Shown in pieces: positions 14,658-22,290 of a stretch of DNA of 22,290 nt. This stretch comes from Alphaproteobacteria bacterium (GTDB taxonomy: Bacteria > Pseudomonadota > Alphaproteobacteria > UBA8366). The notes under the pieces were generated by a model that had not been told where the DNA came from, ran no database searches, and worked only from the letters and a program-made list of their open reading frames with translations. The position numbers and the translations under genes are program-made. Location: NCBI GenBank assembly GCA_030743445.1, contig JASLSL010000361.1:1-22290 (forward strand), in the 5' to 3' direction. Every line of letters begins with the position of its first letter. Position 1 is the stretch's first letter.

Positions 14658-14694
14658 GGGGCCGCCCCCTAACTTGAACTCGGGGGGCGGCCCC
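14658..14694 (+). terminator. Strong GC hairpin between the oxidoreductase and formate dehydrogenase genes
   Basis: GGGGCCGCCCCC and GGGGGCGGCCCC form a perfect 12-bp, all-GC stem around a 13-nt loop, followed by only TTCC. It is the strongest hairpin I found in the window. It lies 71 nt after the beta-subunit stop and 29 nt before the formate dehydrogenase start, so it could terminate or attenuate read-through. Confidence 0.55.
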
Positions 14695-14723
14695 TTCCGC
14701 GCCGCACGGAGGAACTGGAGAAG

Positions 14724-16427
14724 ATGGCGACCGCCGAGCCGAAACATGTGAAACACGCCCACCCGGGTGGCGGGCGGCGCACGGGCGTTCCCCATCCGAA
14801 GGGCCGGCAGCTCGACGACGCGGCGGTCGGTGAGGTCCAGGCGTTGCTCGGCGACCGGTCGCGCCAACGCGACCTGCTGATCGAGCATCTGCACCTGATC
14901 CAAGACGAATACAACCAGCTCTCGGCCGCCCACCTCGCGGCCCTCGCCAGCGAGATGCGGCTGGCGCTCGCCGAGGTCTACGAGGTCGCTTCGTTCTACG
15001 CCCATTTCGACATCGTCAAGCAAGGCGGGGACGCCCTGCCGGCGCTCACCATCCGAGTCTGCGACAGTCTGACCTGCGAGCTGATGGGGGCCGAGGACCT
15101 GCTCGACGGGCTTTCGGACTACTACAAGGGCGAGGTCCGGGTCGTGCCCGCGCCCTGCATGGGACGCTGCGATACCGCACCGGTCGCCGAGGTCGGCCAC
15201 AACCACGTCACGCGCGCGACCCTCGACGATATCAAGCACGCGGTCGAGGCCGGCCACACCCATCCGGCGATTCCCGACTACACCGATTTCGACGCCTACG
15301 AGAGCGATGGCGGCTATGCCCTGTTGCGCCAATGCCTCGAAGGCGGCCGCAGCACGGAGGAAATGATCGAGATCATGAGCGATGCCGGCCTGCGCGGGCT
15401 CGGTGGCGCCGGGTTCCCGGCCGGCACCAAGTGGAAGTATGTGCGCGCCGAGGACCGGCCGCGGCTGATGGCGGTCAACGCCGACGAGGGCGAGCCCGGC
15501 ACCTTCAAGGACCGTCACTACATGGAGCGCGACCCGCACCGCTTCCTCGAGGGTATGCTGGTCGCCGCCTGGGTCGTCGAGGCCGACGCGGTCTATATCT
15601 ATCTGCGTGACGAATACCCGCATGTGCGGGAAATTCTTTTAAAGGAGATATCGGCGATCGAGGCGGCCGGACTCGACCAAGCGACCAATATCCACCTGCG
15701 CCGGGGTGCGGGCGCCTATATCTGCGGCGAGGAGTCGGCGATGATCGAGAGCATCGAGGGCAAGCGCGGCCTGCCGCGGCAGCGCCCGCCCTACGTCGCC
15801 GAGGACGGGCTGTGGGGCCGGCCGACGCTGGTCAACAACGTCGAGACGCTCTACTGGATCCGCGACATCGCCAAGAACGGCGCCGACTGGTTCGCGAGCC
15901 AGGGCAAGGGCGAGTCGAAGGGCCTGCGCAGCTACTCGGTCTCGGGCCGGGTCAAGCAGCCGGGGGTCAAGCTGGCGCCGGCGGGCACCACCGCCCGCGA
16001 ACTGGTCGAGGAGCATTCGGGCGGCATGGCCGATGGTCACAGCTTTAAGGGCTATCTTCCGGGCGGCGCCTCGGGCGGCATCCTGCCCGAGAGCATGGCC
16101 GACATCCCGCTCGACTTCGGCCAGTTGGAGAAGCACGGCTGCTTCGTCGGCAGCCACGCAGTGGTGATCCTCTCCGACCAGGACCATATGCGCGACGTCG
16201 CGCTCAACCTGATGCGCTTCTTCGAGGACGAGAGCTGCGGTCAGTGCACGCCCTGCCGGGTCGGCACCGAAAAGGCGGTCAAGCTGATGGCGGGCGGCAA
16301 GTGGGACGCCGGGCTGATCCAGGAGCTCGGCGCCGCGATGACCGACGCCTCGATCTGCGGCCTCGGCCAGGCCGCCGCCAACCCGGCGTTCTCGGTACTT
16401 AAGTTCTTTCCGGAAGACGTAATATGA
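14724..16427 (+). CDS. fdh1B: NAD-dependent formate dehydrogenase, fused NuoE/NuoF-type beta subunit
   Basis: Diaphorase subunit passing electrons from formate to NAD+. Residues to about 190 are a NuoE/FdsG-like thioredoxin-fold domain with a [2Fe-2S] site (Cys113, Cys118, Cys145, Cys149). From about 205 a NuoF/FdsB-like domain follows: LRGLGGAGFPAGTKW (FMN site), NADEGEPGTFKDR (NAD site), GAYICGEESAMIESIEGKRG, and a [4Fe-4S] site ESCGQCTPCR plus a later SICG. The single-chain fusion of 567 residues matches the FDH1 beta subunit of Methylobacterium extorquens; FdsG and FdsB of Rhodobacter and Cupriavidus are separate. It lies just upstream of the catalytic subunit, overlapping it by 4 bp (ATGA), so the two are translationally coupled. 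In this context it oxidises formate released from oxalate. Confidence 0.93.
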   Translation: MATAEPKHVKHAHPGGGRRTGVPHPKGRQLDDAAVGEVQALLGDRSRQRDLLIEHLHLIQDEYNQLSAAHLAALASEMRLALAEVYEVASFYAHFDIVKQGGDALPALTIRVCDSLTCELMGAEDLLDGLSDYYKGEVRVVPAPCMGRCDTAPVAEVGHNHVTRATLDDIKHAVEAGHTHPAIPDYTDFDAYESDGGYALLRQCLEGGRSTEEMIEIMSDAGLRGLGGAGFPAGTKWKYVRAEDRPRLMAVNADEGEPGTFKDRHYMERDPHRFLEGMLVAAWVVEADAVYIYLRDEYPHVREILLKEISAIEAAGLDQATNIHLRRGAGAYICGEESAMIESIEGKRGLPRQRPPYVAEDGLWGRPTLVNNVETLYWIRDIAKNGADWFASQGKGESKGLRSYSVSGRVKQPGVKLAPAGTTARELVEEHSGGMADGHSFKGYLPGGASGGILPESMADIPLDFGQLEKHGCFVGSHAVVILSDQDHMRDVALNLMRFFEDESCGQCTPCRVGTEKAVKLMAGGKWDAGLIQELGAAMTDASICGLGQAAANPAFSVLKFFPEDVI

Positions 16428-19207
16428 GTGGACGTGACATGAGCGACAAAATCACCTTCACCCTCGACGGCCGGCGAGTCGAGGCCGAGCCTGGCGAGAC
16501 CATCTGGCAGATCGCCGACCGTCTCGGCATCGAGGTGCCGCACCTCTGCCATTCGCCGAAGCCGGACTACCGAGCCGACGGCAACTGCCGCGCCTGCATG
16601 GTCGAGATCGAAGGCGAGCGGGTGCTCGCGGCATCCTGCGTGCGAACGCCGACCGGCGGCATGGTCGTCGACACCGCGAGCGAGCGGGCCAAGTCGGCGC
16701 GGCGGATGGTGTTCGAAATGCTCGTCGCCGACCAGCCGGCGCGCGACGTCGCCCACGACCCGGAGTCCGACTTCTGGGCCTGGGCCGACAAGATGGAGGT
16801 CGCGACCAGCCGCTTCCCGGCGCGCGGCACGCCGGCAACCGATACCAGCCATCCCGCGATGGCGGTGAACCTCGATGCCTGCATCCACTGCAACCTCTGC
16901 GTCCGCGCCTGCCGCGAGGTCCAGGTCAACGACGTCATCGGCATGTCCTATCGCGGCCACGGCTCGAAGATCACCTTCGACTTCGACGACCCGATGGGCG
17001 AGAGCACCTGCGTCGCCTGCGGCGAATGCGTCCAGGCCTGCCCGACCGGCGCCCTGATGCCGGCCAACCTGCTCGACGAGGAGGGCGTGCGCACCGAGTT
17101 CCCGGACGAGCAGGTCGACAGCATCTGTCCCTATTGCGGCGTCGGTTGCCAGATCACCTACAATTTGAAGGACGGCAAGCTGTTGCATGTCGAGGGCCGC
17201 GAGGGCCCGGCCAACCGCAACCGGCTGTGCGTCAAGGGCCGCTTCGGCTTCGACTATGTCGACCACCCGCACCGGCTGACCAAGCCGCTGATTCGCAAAG
17301 ATGGTGTCGCGAAGGACGCCCACGAGGATGTCGACCCGGCCGACCCCTCGACCCATTTCCGCGAGGCGACGTGGCAGGAGGCGCTGGATGCGGCCGGCGG
17401 CGGCCTAAAGAAGATCATCGATCGCGACGGTCCCTCGGCGATGGCCGGCTTCGGGTCGGCCAAGGGCTCGAACGAGGAAGCCTACCTGTTCCAGAAGCTG
17501 GTGCGCACCGGCTTCGGCACCAACAACGTCGACCACTGCACGCGCCTCTGTCACGCCTCGTCGGTCGCCGCCCTGATGGAGTGCATCGGCTCCGGTGCCG
17601 TCACCGCACCCTTCACCGCGGCCGAGGACGCCGAGGTGATCGTCCTGATCGGCACCAACGCGACCAACAATCACCCGGTCGCCGCCACCTTCTTCAAGCA
17701 GCAGGCCAAGCTCGGCAAGACCCTGATCGTGATCGACCCGCGGGCCCAGGCGCTGAAGCGCCACGCGACCCACATGCTGCAGTTCAACCCCGGGACCGAC
17801 GTCTCGATGCTGAACGCGATGCTGCACACGATCGTCGAGGAAGGGCTCTACGACGAGCAGTTTGTCCAGGCGCGGACCGAGGGCTTCGAGCAGCTGCGCG
17901 ACCACCTCAAGGAATTCACGCCGGAGAAGATGTCGGCGATCTGCGGCATCGACGCGGAGACCCTGCGCACCGTGGCCCGGGTCTACGCCAAATCGGAGGC
18001 CTCGATCATCTTCTGGGGCATGGGCATCTCGCAGCACGTCCACGGCACCGACAACGCGCGCTGCCTGATCGATCTGGCACTGATCACCGGGCAGATCGGC
18101 CGGCCCGGCACCGGGCTGCATCCGCTGCGCGGCCAGAACAACGTCCAGGGTGCCTCCGACGCGGGGTTGATCCCGATCGTCTATCCCGACTACCGCTCGG
18201 TCGAGGACGCGGAGCACCGCAAGACCTTCGAGGAATTCTGGGGCACCGAGCTCGATCCCAAGCGCGGCCTGACCGTGGTCGAGATCATGGACGCGGTGCA
18301 TGCGGGCCAGATCAAGGGCATGTACATCCTGGGCGAGAACCCGGCGATGTCCGACCCGGACGCCCAGCACGCGCGCGCGGCGCTGGCCAAGCTCGAGCAC
18401 CTGGTGGTGCAGGATCTGTTCCTGACCGAGACCGCGTTCCACGCCGACGTGATCCTGCCGGCCTCGGCCTGGCCCGAGAAGGACGGCACCGTCTCGAACA
18501 CCAACCGCCAGGTCCAGCTCGGCCGGGCGGCGCTGGAGCTGCCGGGCGAGGCCAAGCAGGACTGGTGGCTGATCCAGGAGATCGCGCGGCGCATCGGACT
18601 CGATTGGAATTACACCCACCCCAAGGACGTGTTCGCCGAGATGGGCCGGATCATGGGCTCGCTCGACAACATCACCTGGGAGCGGCTCGAGGCCGAGGAC
18701 TCGGTGACCTATCCGTGCGACGCGCCGGACCGGCCGGGCAACGAGATCGTCTTCGCCGAAAGCTTCCCGACCGCGACCGGGCGCGGCAAGCTGGTCGGCG
18801 CCGACATCGTGCCGCCGGACGAGATGCCGGACGACGAATACCCGATGGTGCTGACCACCGGCCGGCAGCTCGAGCACTGGCACACCGGGGCGATCACGCG
18901 GCGCGCGACGATCCTCGATGCGCTCGAGCCCGAGGCGTTCGCCTGCCTCAACTCCCACGATCTGCGGCGCATGGAGGTCGAGCCCGGCGAGATGGTGCGG
19001 ATCGCGACCCGCCGCGGCATTATCGAGCTCAAGGCCCGGGTCGACGGGGCGGTGCCGGAAGGGCTGATTTTCGTCCCGTTCTGCTTTGCCGAGGCGCCGG
19101 CTAATTTCCTGACCAACCCGCAGCTCGACCCGTTCGGCAAGATCCCCGAGTTCAAGTTCTGCGCCGCCCGCATCGAGAAGGCGGGAACCGCGGCCATGGC
19201 GGAGTAG
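16424..19207 (+). CDS. fdh1A: NAD-dependent formate dehydrogenase, catalytic alpha subunit (Mo/W-bisPGD)
   Basis: Catalytic subunit oxidising formate to CO2. The 927 residues contain, in order: an N-terminal [2Fe-2S] plant-type/NuoG-like domain (Cys42, Cys55, Cys58, Cys72), a two-cluster ferredoxin domain (CIHCNLCVRAC at 153-163 and CVACGECVQAC at 196-206), a proximal [4Fe-4S] site (CPYCGVGC at 235-242 with Cys269), and a bis-molybdopterin-guanine-dinucleotide domain with the probable metal-ligand Cys376 in HCTRLCHASS followed by His377. The active-site residue is Cys, not selenocysteine. The C-terminal molybdopterin dinucleotide domain (MVLTTGRQLEHWHTG) is complete. An alternative start is Met6 (16439). 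Mo versus W cannot be told from the sequence. No FdsC/FdhD maturation gene is in the window. Confidence 0.94.
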   Translation: MSGRDMSDKITFTLDGRRVEAEPGETIWQIADRLGIEVPHLCHSPKPDYRADGNCRACMVEIEGERVLAASCVRTPTGGMVVDTASERAKSARRMVFEMLVADQPARDVAHDPESDFWAWADKMEVATSRFPARGTPATDTSHPAMAVNLDACIHCNLCVRACREVQVNDVIGMSYRGHGSKITFDFDDPMGESTCVACGECVQACPTGALMPANLLDEEGVRTEFPDEQVDSICPYCGVGCQITYNLKDGKLLHVEGREGPANRNRLCVKGRFGFDYVDHPHRLTKPLIRKDGVAKDAHEDVDPADPSTHFREATWQEALDAAGGGLKKIIDRDGPSAMAGFGSAKGSNEEAYLFQKLVRTGFGTNNVDHCTRLCHASSVAALMECIGSGAVTAPFTAAEDAEVIVLIGTNATNNHPVAATFFKQQAKLGKTLIVIDPRAQALKRHATHMLQFNPGTDVSMLNAMLHTIVEEGLYDEQFVQARTEGFEQLRDHLKEFTPEKMSAICGIDAETLRTVARVYAKSEASIIFWGMGISQHVHGTDNARCLIDLALITGQIGRPGTGLHPLRGQNNVQGASDAGLIPIVYPDYRSVEDAEHRKTFEEFWGTELDPKRGLTVVEIMDAVHAGQIKGMYILGENPAMSDPDAQHARAALAKLEHLVVQDLFLTETAFHADVILPASAWPEKDGTVSNTNRQVQLGRAALELPGEAKQDWWLIQEIARRIGLDWNYTHPKDVFAEMGRIMGSLDNITWERLEAEDSVTYPCDAPDRPGNEIVFAESFPTATGRGKLVGADIVPPDEMPDDEYPMVLTTGRQLEHWHTGAITRRATILDALEPEAFACLNSHDLRRMEVEPGEMVRIATRRGIIELKARVDGAVPEGLIFVPFCFAEAPANFLTNPQLDPFGKIPEFKFCAARIEKAGTAAMAE

Positions 19208-19208
19208 G

Positions 19209-19237
19209 GGTTATCGCGAGAACTCAGAAAGATAACC
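19209..19237 (+). terminator. Weak inverted repeat after the formate dehydrogenase operon
   Basis: GGTTATC and GATAACC form a perfect 7-bp repeat around 15 nt, starting 2 nt after the fdh1A stop. There is no U-tract; it is a possible 3'-end structure, weak on its own. Confidence 0.3.
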
Positions 19238-19436
19238 GCCAACGCGTTACGAATTCGGTTTACTCGTACCCGCAATATCCATGGTGGCACGGACGGTCGT
19301 CGCGTGACATCGAAGGTCGCGCGCTATCTACCGGTCTGCAATTGTATTTCTGGTACCAATTGGCAGGATATAGTGCAGACGGCCAACCATCGATTAAATG
19401 TTGAAATACGGAGGTCGCGCGTTCGCGTCTTGACCG

Positions 19437-21470
19437 ATGGCGACACCGACGAAGGTATTCCTCGCGGATCTCGCACATACGTATTCCGTGGACAACGAAT
19501 CGCTCCCGGTTCCGCTCAATATCGGATTTATCAAGGCGTATGCGGTAGCGGAACATGGCGACGCCGTCGACATCTCTCTGTTCAAGAATCCCGAACTGTT
19601 TCTCCGGCGGGCCTGCGAGGAGAAGCCGGACGTCATCGGGTTCTCGAACTATGGCTGGAACGAGAACCTTAACATTGCCGTGGGAAGCTATGCGCGCGAA
19701 GCGCTTCCCGATGCACTGATCATCGCCGGCGGCCCCAACATCGATCCCGATCCGGATCAGCGGATGCAGATGTTCGGGCGCCATGACTATGTCGATTTCG
19801 TGGTCGTCGATGGAGGAGAGGAGCCGTTTTCGGAGATCATCGAGTGGTGGCGGGACGCGAACGGGGATCGCACCCTACTACCGCAAAACATTCTTTGGCG
19901 CGACGGCGACGGAATGCATCGCACGGGCGAACGGACACTAAAGAAAGTGATCGACAACATTCAATCGCCATACCTGAGCGGCTATCTGGACGAGTTTCTC
20001 TTAGCCGGCATGGTACCCATGCTCGAAACCAATCGCGGGTGCCCGTTCAAATGTACATTCTGCGCATGGGGCTCGGCTTCGAAGGACCTCGTGCGGCGGC
20101 TCGACTTCGATACGGCGTTGGCTGAGATCGAATACGTCGGGCATCGGTCGCAAGCGAACAACTGGATCGTTTGCGACGCCAATTTCGGCATCCTCAAGCG
20201 CGATATCGAGATCGCCAAAGCGATCCGCAAGGTGAAGGACAGTGTGGACAAGCCACAAAAGTGTCACATCTGGCTCGCCAAGAACGTCACCGAGCGCAAT
20301 CTCGAAATCGGTGAAATCCTCGGCGATATGGTGGTTCCGGTAATGGCGGTCCAAAGCCTGGATCCGGAAGTCTTGTCGAACATCAAGCGGGACAACATCG
20401 CCACCGACACATATGTCGAATACCAGAGAAAATTCCACGATATCGGCAGCAAGACATACTCGGACGTGATCGTCCCGTTGCCGGGAGAAACCTTGAACAG
20501 CCATATCCAGGCGCTGCGGGATTTATGCGATTACGGCGTCGACATCATTCAAAATCATAACATGCGTCTTCTCGCGGGCGCGGAGACGAATTCGCCCGAC
20601 ACCCGAAAGACCTTTGGCTTTAGGACCCGCTATAGGCTGATTCACGGCGATGCCGGCGTCTATCGCTGTCCCGACCAAACGACGATTCGCGCCTTCGAGT
20701 ACGAAGAAAGCCTGCGTGAAACGACCACCATGACGGAGTCCGAACTGTTCTACCTGCGTAAGCTGCACTTCCTTGTCGATTTCGCCTGGAATCTCGACGT
20801 GTACAAGCCACTGCTTCGAGTCGGCCATCTTTACGGCGTCAACCCGATCGACATATTGCAGCAGTTGCTCGAAGTCGGCGAGGCGGCATCTTCCGACACC
20901 GATGGGGCGGGTGAAAAGGTCGCCGCCTTCTTTACCGAGTTCGATGCGAAATCACGCGAGGAATGGTTCGATACACGCGAGGATATCGAGGCTTATTTCA
21001 GTGACGAGCGAAACTTCGAATGCCTGATCAATCAAGAGTTCGAAAAGCTCAACATCATGTTCAGCGTAACTTTGCTCAAAGACTACAAGCCGGAATTCGA
21101 TACCGTGATTCACGGTCTGATGCGATCGCTAGGCAACATCTCGGACGACATTCTCGATCATGCGGCGGCACTTGCATTCGCAGCCTTTCCGGCACTCGAT
21201 GCCGATGTCAGCGAGCACATCGTGACACTGCCGGACAACTTCATGGAGCTTAATTCCGAGACCGCGGTCGGGTTCGTGCCCTCGGTCGACAAACGCTCGC
21301 TGCGTCTGTTCGAAGGCGAGCGACGTAAACAGATTCGGGAGATTCTCAACGACCGATCCGGCCAAACCTTCTCGAAAACTCTGAATACCCAGGGGATCGT
21401 TTTGCGCGATCTGCGTCTGACAACCGAGAAAGAATTCGAATTCGACAACCAGTTCCGACGTGCGTTTTAG
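19437..21470 (+). CDS. Radical SAM protein with B12-binding-like N-terminal domain
   Basis: A 677-residue radical SAM enzyme of unknown substrate. Residues 1 to about 140 look like a cobalamin-binding-type Rossmann domain (PLNIGFIKAYAVAEHG... PDVIGFSNYGWNENLNIA... LIIAGGPNID... VVVDGGEEPFSEII), but the DxHxxG cobalamin-histidine motif is not visible. The radical SAM core begins with the cluster motif CxxxCxxC at Cys202/Cys206/Cys209 (NRGCPFKCTFCAWG), followed by the expected barrel elements (WIVCDANFGI, VPLPGETLNSH). About 240 C-terminal residues (from about 435) are unrecognised and may be a substrate domain. An in-frame TGA 6 bp upstream rules out an earlier start; ATG 19437 lacks a well-placed Shine-Dalgarno. 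Codon use is visibly less GC-biased than in the oxalate genes, suggesting a different origin. Confidence 0.82.
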   Translation: MATPTKVFLADLAHTYSVDNESLPVPLNIGFIKAYAVAEHGDAVDISLFKNPELFLRRACEEKPDVIGFSNYGWNENLNIAVGSYAREALPDALIIAGGPNIDPDPDQRMQMFGRHDYVDFVVVDGGEEPFSEIIEWWRDANGDRTLLPQNILWRDGDGMHRTGERTLKKVIDNIQSPYLSGYLDEFLLAGMVPMLETNRGCPFKCTFCAWGSASKDLVRRLDFDTALAEIEYVGHRSQANNWIVCDANFGILKRDIEIAKAIRKVKDSVDKPQKCHIWLAKNVTERNLEIGEILGDMVVPVMAVQSLDPEVLSNIKRDNIATDTYVEYQRKFHDIGSKTYSDVIVPLPGETLNSHIQALRDLCDYGVDIIQNHNMRLLAGAETNSPDTRKTFGFRTRYRLIHGDAGVYRCPDQTTIRAFEYEESLRETTTMTESELFYLRKLHFLVDFAWNLDVYKPLLRVGHLYGVNPIDILQQLLEVGEAASSDTDGAGEKVAAFFTEFDAKSREEWFDTREDIEAYFSDERNFECLINQEFEKLNIMFSVTLLKDYKPEFDTVIHGLMRSLGNISDDILDHAAALAFAAFPALDADVSEHIVTLPDNFMELNSETAVGFVPSVDKRSLRLFEGERRKQIREILNDRSGQTFSKTLNTQGIVLRDLRLTTEKEFEFDNQFRRAF

Positions 21471-21795
21471 CGTACGAAATCAGTGCAGGTTACTCGACGA
21501 ATAAGCCCTACTTAATATTGCCGACCGATTCTGCTCGCCGCGTGAGCATTTGTGCCGTCGGCCTTAGCTGGTTTCGGTACAGCCCGAAGGGCAAGTTATT
21601 GGACTGAACAAAATTTATCCGAATTACTCAGATGATCGCTCATACAGATTGTAAAACATATTATGAGCTGGTCGGCAGTGGAGATTCGTTGCAATCGAAA
21701 GCTGTGTCTATCCGTCGGGGTTGTTTTGCTTTGGAAATGCCACCAATATCTAGTTACGACGATTCGTGCACAAGACGTGGCGCAATGCGCAGGGC
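21471..21795 (+). other. 325-bp AT-richer intergenic region
   Basis: No supported gene. A 60-codon frame (21632-21814) and a minus-strand 86-codon frame have no recognisable features. The stretch has AT-rich patches (about 21599-21625 and 21645-21665, including TATTAT at 21659-21664) that could hold a promoter for the downstream gene, but no convincing -35/-10 pair was found. Confidence 0.5.
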
Positions 21796-22290
21796 ATGTT
21801 TGATATTTGTCTAATTCGGCCTCCGGCCGTCGAATCGTTTCGGTTCGCCACGACATCGATCACGCTGCCGCTCGGCCTTGCCTATATTGCGGCGGCGGTG
21901 GAGCGGGACGGGCGGCGAGTATGCGTCGTTGACGCCGTAGGCGAAGGACCGGAAATCCGCACCCGATACTGCAAGGGCTATCTTGTCGGTCTGCGATTCG
22001 AGGAAGTCGTGCGGCGCATACCCCACGAGTCCGAGATCGTCGGCATTACGGTCGTCTTCACGCACGAATGGCCGTCGGTGGTTCGTCTGGTCGAGCTAAT
22101 CAAGCAGGCGCGCCCCGACCTCCGCATCATTCTCGGCGGCGAGCACATCACCTCGATGCCCGAGTTTTGTTTGATGACGTCCGAGGCCGATTACCTGGTG
22201 ATCGGCGAGGGCGAGGAATGCGTTGTCGATCTTCTGGAGGCGCTCGATGCCGGCGATCCTCTGGATGGCATCGAGGGAATTGCGTTCCGA
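21796..22290 (+). CDS. B12-binding-domain protein, probable radical SAM enzyme (3'-truncated)
   Basis: An open frame of 165 codons running off the window. It begins MFDICLIRPPA, continues with PLGLAYIAAAVERDGRRVCVVDA, then VGITVVFTHEWPSVVRLVELIK, IILGGEHITSMPE, and SEADYLVIGEGEECVVDLLEAL. This is the standard N-terminal cobalamin-binding-type domain of B12-dependent radical SAM proteins; the PLGLAYIAA and YLVIGEGE elements are characteristic. The catalytic CxxxCxxC core would lie beyond the window and cannot be confirmed. ATG 21796 is chosen because the conserved strand begins directly after it; an in-frame GTG at 21766 is possible. It is on the same strand as the preceding radical SAM gene, suggesting a biosynthetic or modification cluster continuing downstream. 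Confidence 0.8.
   Translation, partial: MFDICLIRPPAVESFRFATTSITLPLGLAYIAAAVERDGRRVCVVDAVGEGPEIRTRYCKGYLVGLRFEEVVRRIPHESEIVGITVVFTHEWPSVVRLVELIKQARPDLRIILGGEHITSMPEFCLMTSEADYLVIGEGEECVVDLLEALDAGDPLDGIEGIAFR

Noticed and set aside
17548..17560. Possible selenocysteine in the formate dehydrogenase active site
   Set aside because: The codon at the metal-ligand position (LCHAS) is a plain cysteine codon, and no in-frame TGA is present.
17026..19104. 692-codon plus-strand frame inside the formate dehydrogenase alpha gene
   Set aside because: Arg/Gly/Pro-rich out-of-frame shadow; the other frame has all the cofactor motifs.
19361..19377. TGGCAG...TGCA resembling a sigma54 promoter before the radical SAM gene
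   Set aside because: The GG-to-GC spacing is one base too long for a -24/-12 element and no sigma54 activator gene is nearby.
19398..19433. 11-codon frame ending 3 nt before the radical SAM start
   Set aside because: Very short, no Shine-Dalgarno of its own, and probably chance; noted only because the main gene itself lacks a well-placed Shine-Dalgarno.
21632..21814. 60-codon ORF in the gap before the last gene
   Set aside because: No Shine-Dalgarno, no recognisable features, and it overlaps the start of the better-supported B12-binding gene.
1..22290. tRNA, rRNA, CRISPR arrays, transposases, integrases
   Set aside because: Looked for and not seen: no repeat-spacer pattern, no IS-type open frame and no tRNA-like cloverleaf recognised by eye.

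Overview
The window is GC-rich (my impression is mid-60s percent) bacterial DNA whose gene content points to an alphaproteobacterium, plausibly Rhodospirillales-like. The indicators are a PhaR with the KKYANRRLYNT domain, a short PHA synthase of the type seen in that group, a two-subunit FDH1-type NAD formate dehydrogenase like that of Methylobacterium, and a TctABC transporter. This assignment is inferred from protein families; there is no rRNA or other taxonomic marker.

Layout. (1) Positions 1-3387: a 5'-truncated calcineurin-like phosphoesterase, tail to tail with a minus-strand polyhydroxyalkanoate pair (PhaE-like protein, then PHA synthase), and a divergent phaR. The two PHA genes overlap by 194 bp in different frames. 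(2) Positions 3388-6863: a leader with a candidate promoter, then tctC-tctB-tctA, a tripartite tricarboxylate transporter. (3) Positions 6864-7731: a GntR/FCD regulator preceded by a perfect 17-bp operator-like palindrome that overlaps its probable -10 box. (4) Positions 7768-11001: oxalyl-CoA decarboxylase (oxc), a 26-residue small ORF between two hairpins, and formyl-CoA transferase (frc). (5) Positions 11179-14586: a three-gene gamma-delta / alpha / beta thiamine-diphosphate 2-oxoacid:ferredoxin oxidoreductase whose alpha subunit carries YPIRPYD instead of the YPITP of pyruvate enzymes. This and other pocket residues match what I recall of Moorella oxalate oxidoreductase. (6) Positions 14724-19207: an FDH1-type NAD formate dehydrogenase (NuoE/NuoF fusion plus molybdopterin catalytic subunit). 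(7) Positions 19437-22290: a less GC-rich region with a radical SAM protein carrying a B12-binding-like N-terminus, a 325-bp gap, and the start of a second B12-binding-type protein that runs off the window.

Regions 2-6 read as one oxalate catabolic island. TctABC is a candidate importer. Frc moves CoA from formyl-CoA to oxalate, Oxc decarboxylates oxalyl-CoA to formyl-CoA and CO2, and formate released by Frc is oxidised to CO2 by the formate dehydrogenase, giving NADH. Alongside this sits an apparent CoA-independent oxidative route (oxalate to 2 CO2 plus two low-potential electrons) through the oxalate-oxidoreductase-like complex. Having both routes in one cluster of a proteobacterium is the most interesting feature of the window.
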